Part shown: one piece after another, positions 58,354 through 64,000 of the stretch
Numbering within the stretch: position 1 is the first letter of the stretch
Layout of the letters: each line of letters starts with the position of its first letter
Notes under the pieces: model-generated
Told to the model about the DNA's origin: nothing
Databases searched by the model: none
Seen by the model: only the letters and a program-made list of their open reading frames with translations
Origin: Biomphalaria glabrata
Lineage: Eukaryota > Mollusca > Gastropoda > Planorbidae
Assembly (NCBI RefSeq): GCF_947242115.1
Contig: NC_074725.1
Location: 28,404,723-28,468,722, forward strand
DNA length: 64,000 nt
Direction: 5' to 3'
Translations under genes and position numbers: made by a program

Positions 58354-61300
58354 TTAGACCTGTCCATTGGTGGTGGCATACGGTAAAACATAACTGGCGC
58401 TGTGCTGAAGGCTGAGTTTGAACCTCGGCGCAGGAGACGCCTCCGCTGGATTTACAGCCGCCGTCGATTTATTGTAGTACAAGATGGCGAACAGTTTGGA
58501 CAGAAACAGGAAGGTCAAGGCCAGGGAGTGGTTCATCAGAAGCGCCAGGGTCAGCAGCAGGGTCTTGAGGTATTGCTTAGCAGAGTGGATGTAGGTCGGG
58601 ATGAAGGCTACCCAGACTACCAGCGTGGTGGTGACGCACACGGAAATGAAGCGGGACTCGTTGAAGTTGTCGGGGACCATCCTGGTCTTGAAGGCGAACA
58701 CGGAGCTGAGCAGGACGATGGTGAGGTTGTAGCTGAGGAACGACACGAGCATGGCCGGGGACATGTGGCAGGAGAGCTCCACCTCGCGCTCTAGAAGACT
58801 CAGCTGATTCTTCATGGCTCGAGGCTTCTGTAGAGTTGTGACAATGGAAACAATGATAACCTGAAATAAACAAGAGTCTGGTGAAAGCAACAAAAAAATT
58901 CAACCATTTTCTTTAAGACTAAGACCAAGACTAAGACTACAACTGCTTTATGGAAAATTGTTGTGATAACAAGGACTCTTTTTCATATAAAGACAACACT
59001 ACAGAAACATTCAAATAAATAGAACAGACACAACGTATAGAGTTAATTGAGCGACTACACACAGATATCTCGGTCCTTTTCATATTTCTTGATCGAAGGG
59101 TGGCGTTGAAATAGTCTGACCGAGTAAGGAACGAACGAGTTGAGTAAAAATTAATAGAAATATGGTGACGATATAGGTTTGCAATTAAACAATAGATGTT
59201 ATACCCGAACTCGTAGGCGGACATTGCGGTTCGGTCGTACCTCACACACACACACACACAAGCACACACACACACACAAACTCACATCAAAATTACTATA
59301 TTAACTATGAATTCAAATAAATCAATTAAATACCATTTTGATTTTAGAGAGCATTTTATTACCACTAACATCCTTTTTTTTTTATTTATTCACGTTTTTT
59401 TTTTCAGCTTTGATTGAATAATTTTGTGCAGTTTTAACTTGACCCGAGAATGGGAAAAGACAGAAAAAACATGCTCAAACTTTTTACCAGACAGACAGAG
59501 TGAGTTGATAGAAGCTTTGTAAAAAGGTTGTACGCATGTCAGTTTCAATCACGTAAAGAAAGAGGCACCACTGGCCTATGCTATATTATGCGAGGTACAT
59601 TTGACGTCTGTAACGGTATTTCGGCGGGAAGGATCCAAACCAAGAACCACCGAGACATGTCCAGAGCACATACTACATGTCACTACATGACCACTACGGT
59701 TCAGTGTTTTATAAATTAAGGTCAGATCCTCTCGTGCCCAAAACGGTTGAGCCAAAACGTCGCGTATCCTGTATGAAATGGGCGGGATTGTCGTAAAATT
59801 TTCTTCGTGTTAAGTATAACGTATTTTGGCGGGCTTTTTTTTTTTCTTTAACCGACGCTACTTGGACAAAAATCTTTTTTTTTTCACTTTAACAAGTGCC
59901 TAGTAGGTAATGTAGGCCTACAATTTGGGTAATTAGCTCAATGTCTAGGTAATGCGAATCATTGAAAATATTTTCCGTACGTATCGTGTTTCCATAGTTA
60001 CAAAGCTGACATCAACTCTTCTGGTAAAAGTTTGTAGGCGTTATTTCTCCGACACCCAATTTCGGAAATAACTGAAATTTCGCACAATTATTTTTTTTTC
60101 ACATGACATTATAATACAAGAATCGAGAACAAAAATTTAACAGCTTAGCTAATTAACATTCCAATAACTATTGTACCTATAAACATCTTCGAATCATGGT
60201 GATGACAGTTCAATAATCCGATTTTGAATATTACACGCACTCTAAAAGATACAATAGTCCGGAACAGAGGGCGGTTTCTTGTTACCTTGTTTTAGGAAAC
60301 GATTCTATGTTTGTGCTTAAGTTTCGATGTCTATGGTATGACATTCCTTAAAACAATAGTATCGAGCTCAAAAGATCAGAAGCAGCCGTTGCATGCACCC
60401 TTTACAAGCTCTATGTTGAAGTCGGTATTTCAAATGTGTTTTTAGTTTTTGAAATCAATGGCGACGAACGGATTCCAAATAAACGCCAGTAAAATTTGAA
60501 CACGCGCCAGTAAAATTTGAACACGCGCCAGTAAAATTTGAACACGCGCCAGTAAAATTTGAACACGCGCCAGTAAAATTTGAACACGCGTCAGTAAAAT
60601 TTGAACACGCGCCAGTAAAATTTGAACACGCGCCAGTAAAATTTGAACACGCGTCAGTAAAATTTGAACACGCGCCAGTAAAATTTGAACACGCGCCAGT
60701 AAAATTTGAACACGCGCCAGTAAAATTTGAACACGCGTCAGTAAAATTTGAACACGCGTCAGTAAAATTTGAACACGCGCCAGTAAAATTTGAACACGCG
60801 CCAGTAAAATTTGAACACGCGCCAGTAAAATTTGAACACTCGCCAGTAAAATTTGAACACGCGCCAGTAAAATTTGAACACGCGCCAGTAAAATTTGAAC
60901 ACTCGCCAGTAAAATTTGAACACGCGCCAGTAAAATTTGGGCATCCACTTGACTCCTGCTTTGTTGCGTTGAATTTTTGATCCGCTATATTTAGATTGAG
61001 AGTATTTTGGGGGAAATACCGAAAATTAAATACAAAGATTTAATAGAAAGGTTGCGTTTTTTTTTGTTGTTTTTTTTGCGCGAATTGCCAAGTTCAGTCT
61101 GTGAATCTATCAAAACTTTTTCTTATCTAGCACCTAAGTGTAAAAAGAACTTGTGAGAGATATTTCTTGAAAATCTGTTGGACGGTTCCATAGATCTCTT
61201 GAAAGATGAATCATTAAATGAGTGGTATTTCGCGAATATACGAGTATATGTTATAATCATAGACATATATAAATATAGATTGGAAAAAGGAAATAACTTC

Positions 61301-62968
61301 ATGTAACTTGAAAACATGTATATCTATTGTTGTCGGATTTCCGAATTTTGAAAAGTTGCATGATCTTCAGTCTTAGAGATTAAACAAAACAACACTGCTG
61401 TATAATAAAGTACACAAAATTGCAAGTCACAAATTTTCGTTTCATAAAACTCTTTTATCGGCCATTCTATATTTATTTTATTTATGTCTATGGTTATAAT
61501 ATCATAAATAAATAAAATGTATAGATTAAATGTTTACTTGACTAGCTAGGGTTAGCGTTTGGGTTATTTCAATCCGAAACATCTATAGCCTAACTATGGG
61601 AAAGTAACCAAGTCAGACATTAGGTTAAAATCTCTAATGATTCTAGAATTTTGAGAAAAAAATAATTATATAACAGAAACATACAATGGCATAGGACAAA
61701 TATATATATAAAACTAAAAATGTTATAAATTAATTAGTGCATAAGTGAGTTTGAGTTTGAGTTTTGAGTGCGTAAGTATTCAGCTACCGAAAATCTGTAA
61801 TTATACAAAAAAGTTTTTAAGATAAATGAAATCAAAATTTCATTCTTGTGCACTCCACATTATAATACATGACAATGTCTACAAATATCTTTAATAAATC
61901 TCTGAATAACCTTGTTCAGTTTATGGGATTATGACAATACCTAATGGAAAGCCATAACTAGAGATAGATGAGGCCTCGTGGGCCCACGGCTTTGTATTAA
62001 AAAACGACGAACATAAGACAAAAGTAAATTACAATAGTGCTTTTCGATTTTCAAGAACAATTCAGCTAGACTGAGTCTTACCATAAACAGAAAGAAGAGC
62101 AAGGTGTTCAAGACAAAGGCTTCCAACAAACAAACAGACTTTCAATTATGACTGCAATGTACTTAATGAAAAAAAAGACTAACCTGACCAAGTACTATTA
62201 GGCATGAAATGACCACTTGGGAGAACGGACTAATAAACCTAAGACCTCTGGCACATTTTGAAGGCGCCAGAAAAATTCTGTAGATCCGAATGGCCTTGAC
62301 CAAGAGTGGCGCGTGCAGCAAGTTCAATGAGAAGCAGAAGAGGCAATAAGCCACGGAACAAATCTGATCTGTTGGCGGTAGAACGTAGAGGAGGATCGTC
62401 ACGAAGCCAAGCATGATGGCAATGAGCTGGAGAAAACTGAGCTCGCGACTCGCAGCCTTGATGATGCTGGCCTCCTTGTAGTAGATGAACGCGATCAGAA
62501 CGAAGACAGTGGTGACCAAGCCCAGCGCGATGGCGGCCATCTCGAAGATGACCACGCCTTTGGTGTAGAGCAGTGACGTGGGCTCAATGAGGGAGCAGCG
62601 GGTGAAGTTGGCCAGGGGATCGGGCCAGTTGAACTTCGGGCAGACCTGGCAGGACGAGCCGTTCTGGAACACGATCTCGTTCTTTCGGCACTCCCTGCAA
62701 TCCCAGCAGCACTTGACCAGGTCGGGGACCTTATACTCATTGACGCCGCAAGGTGGACTGCAAACGGACTCTGGAGGCACGTTTGGCCAGCCAGCGTAGC
62801 TGACGTATTCCCACGTGTAATTGCTGAGAACACTGATGCTGGTGTCGTTGTCGAGGTCAATGCGGCATACTGGTTTTAAGTTTAGAGGATTCCCTGGCAG
62901 ATTTTGTCTGACTTCGTAATAGCCTTTCAGGTTGTAATTGTCGTCAAACTGGATGTATCCTGAAGATC
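58354..62968 (-). CDS. class C GPCR, metabotropic glutamate receptor-like, C-terminal part (5' end outside window)
   Basis: Two minus-strand exons, 62968-62184 and 58860-58354, give 429 residues. In order: the end of the Venus-flytrap ligand domain (YIQFDDNYNLKGYYEV), a nine-cysteine NCD3G domain (from CSPPCGVNEYKVPDLVKCCW to FTRC), then seven membrane segments. TM1 is near FEMAAIALGLVTTVFVLIAF, TM2 near FLQLIAIMLGFVTILLYVL, TM3 near CSVAYCLFCFSLNLLHAPLL; TM4 is split by the phase-0 intron after VLGQ; TM6 is FISVCVTTTLVVWVAFIPTY with the class C lead-in NFNESRF. Such receptors are surface dimers signalling through G proteins. The cytoplasmic tail after TM7 is only about 35-40 residues, much shorter than in vertebrate group I mGluRs. 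The glutamate-contacting lobe is not in the window, so the ligand cannot be named. An AATAAA (58355-58350) overlaps the TAA stop; an mRNA ending there is unlikely. Confidence 0.9.
58915..59010. repeat. short interspersed repeat with (AAGACT)n end
   Basis: AAGACTAAGACCAAGACTAA, then TTGTTGTGATAACAAGGACT; same as 30737-30870. Confidence 0.6.
59241..59280. repeat. (CA)n microsatellite
   Basis: About 40 bases of CA repeats with one AGCA interruption, in the receptor intron. Confidence 0.9.
59417..59526 (-). repeat. dimeric AT-rich interspersed repeat, end fragment
   Basis: TTTTAACTTGACCCGAGAAT, ACCAGACAGACAGAGTGAGT and AGAAGCTTTGTAAA, matching the end of the 38.0-38.4 kb copy. Confidence 0.6.
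59999..60185 (+). repeat. dimeric AT-rich interspersed repeat, one decayed monomer
   Basis: ACAAAGCTGACATCAACTCT, CTGGTAAAAGTTTGTAGGCG and TTATTTCTCCGACACCCAAT. Confidence 0.55.
60484..60941. repeat. 21-bp minisatellite, about 22 copies
   Basis: Unit CGCCAGTAAAATTTGAACA plus CG, with rare C-to-T changes in the CGCC part. As 21 is a multiple of three, frames stay open along the array (minus strand reads RVQILLA repeats). In the receptor intron. Confidence 0.97.
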
Positions 62969-63144
62969 CTGTTAAAGTGAAAACAAATTAAATTTTACAA
63001 AACTTTATGATAATTGTCTTGGTTATAAAAGTAATACACGTACATGCGAACCACGTGACAGATTCACGTGACAGATGGGAGAACACGGAGAAGTGAGAAA
63101 TATAGATGTACCTAAGTGAGATGGTTGACGTACGAGGCACCGAA

Positions 63145-63178
63145 ACCAGGGCCGACCTTAGGCATAGGGCTAGCTACA
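63145..63178. mobile_element. hAT-like terminal fragment
   Basis: CCAGGGCCGACCTTAGGCAT resembles the terminus at 48791 and is cut off by the SINE that follows. Confidence 0.35.
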
Positions 63179-63182
63179 AAAA

Positions 63183-63445
63183 AAGTAAAGTTCCCCTTTC
63201 AGACCTTGTGGTCTATAGGGCAGGTATTCTGTTTCTATGGCCTACGGTTAACGAGGGTGTCATGTGGCCAGCACAACGACCAACCGCCTTTACTTTTCCT
63301 CAACTAAGGTCAGGTACCCATTAGAGCTGGGTGGACTCGGTTGCACCCAAAGATCCCGAAATTAAAAATCCCAGTCTTTTCCAGGGTTCGAACCCCAGAC
63401 CCCGGTTCGGAAGCCATGCGCATAACCACTCAGCCACCGCGTCTT
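63183..63445 (-). mobile_element. tRNA-derived SINE, family 1
   Basis: Reverse copy: AAGTAAAGTTCCCCTTTCAG, GTCATGTGGCCAGCACAACG, head CATAACCACTCAGCCACCGC. In the receptor's intron upstream of exon 62968-62184. Confidence 0.88.
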
Positions 63446-63789
63446 GTTTTTGGACTTAGTAGAAAAATCGGATTTTGACATCTGTACAAATATGTTTCAG
63501 AAGTTTACGGAACGCTAATTGAACGTTGGGGGCGCGGTGGCAAAGTTAGCTAATTGCTTGCGAGGCCCCACTTCTAAGTTTTTTTTTTACAATAGCAACT
63601 TTACTATTAATGAGATCATTATATAAACATTTATTATGCAACAGGAATCAACTCCAACGCAATAGGCGCCATTGGCTTAAAGCTAGGTCAATGGTTCGAT
63701 TCACTACATATGTTAACCCTTGAAGTTCTACATCTTGGCCTGTGACAAGAGACATAACTGATTGTAATATTAAAAAAAAAAAAAAAGAA

Positions 63790-63828
63790 AAAAGTAAAGT
63801 TCAGACCTTGAGATCTATAGGACAGATA
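63790..63828 (-). mobile_element. tRNA-derived SINE, family 1, 3' stub
   Basis: AAAGTAAAGTTCAGACCTTG and AGATCTATAGGACAGAT only; cut by the (ATA)n tail of the neighbouring element. Confidence 0.6.
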
Positions 63829-63965
63829 ATAATAATAATAATCTTTATTGTTCGTAAGGAAATTTGTCTTACAATTTGTGCATTACACCAAACAAAAAAC
63901 ATTTTAACTATAAGAAACCAAAGTGTACATTTACATCAGACTCACTTATAATTTACATGTGACAA
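63824..63965 (-). mobile_element. non-LTR element 3' end with (ATT)n tail
   Basis: Reverse of the 1725-1921 sequence: AATAATAATAATCTTTATTG, TTGTCTTACAATTTGTGCAT and ACCAAAGTGTACATTTACAT. Confidence 0.6.
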
Positions 63966-64000
63966 AGTTTATATCAGATTGTTCCTATTTAATGGTTTGC

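Noticed and set aside
58402-58794. A 130-codon plus-strand frame rich in R, G, E
   Set aside because: Antisense shadow of the GC-rich receptor exon.
60442-60948. A 168-codon minus-strand frame of RVQILLA repeats that could be a repeat protein
   Set aside because: It is only the 21-bp minisatellite read in frame; other frames are open too, and there is no splice or family support.
62495-62860. Second minus-strand frame over the receptor exon
   Set aside because: Off-frame shadow of the cysteine-rich domain and TM1 coding sequence.
1-64000. A multi-gene defence, biosynthetic or other novel system
   Set aside because: The four host genes are conserved, unrelated in function and arranged in alternating orientation; the remaining sequence is explained mostly by repeats.

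Overview
The window looks like nuclear DNA of a gastropod mollusc, probably a pulmonate freshwater snail. This is inferred from AT-rich introns with GT-AG junctions, an animal gene set, and dense LINE, SINE and Helitron debris of the kind known from snails. No bacterial, viral or CRISPR features were seen. I assembled four protein-coding genes exon by exon; every junction used is GT-AG and keeps frame.

Layout: (1) 921-16364, plus strand: the last 16 exons of UDP-glucose:glycoprotein glucosyltransferase (UGGT), ending in an ER-retention tail DDEL; its 5' half lies before the window. (2) 21045-29512, minus strand: a complete seven-exon gene for a 696-residue mTERF-family (mitochondrial transcription/translation factor) protein, tail to tail with UGGT. 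(3) 31663-46239, plus strand: complete PCID2 (TREX-2 subunit), 14 exons, 400 residues, divergent from the mTERF gene with 2.15 kb between start codons. (4) 58354-62968, minus strand: the last two exons of a class C, metabotropic-glutamate-like receptor (end of the ligand domain, nine-cysteine domain, seven membrane segments); the rest lies beyond the right edge.

The four genes have unrelated jobs (ER folding control, mitochondrial gene expression, mRNA export, cell-surface signalling) and nothing suggests an operon. The 12 kb between PCID2 and the receptor is a repeat sink: a 1.9 kb minisatellite of 19-bp units, a hAT-type MITE with 8-bp target duplication, nested SINEs, and a long LINE whose 5' half is inverted against its 3' half, as expected from twin priming.

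The introns hold at least three tRNA-derived SINE families, several LINE families, an unclassified dimeric AT-rich repeat with about nine copies, and in PCID2 intron 1 a Helitron sitting in an (AT)n tract and itself split by a young 5'-truncated LINE. I found no convincing new multi-gene system. The most noteworthy items are the nested Helitron/LINE, the inverted LINE, the dimeric repeat family and the long N-terminal extension of the mTERF protein.
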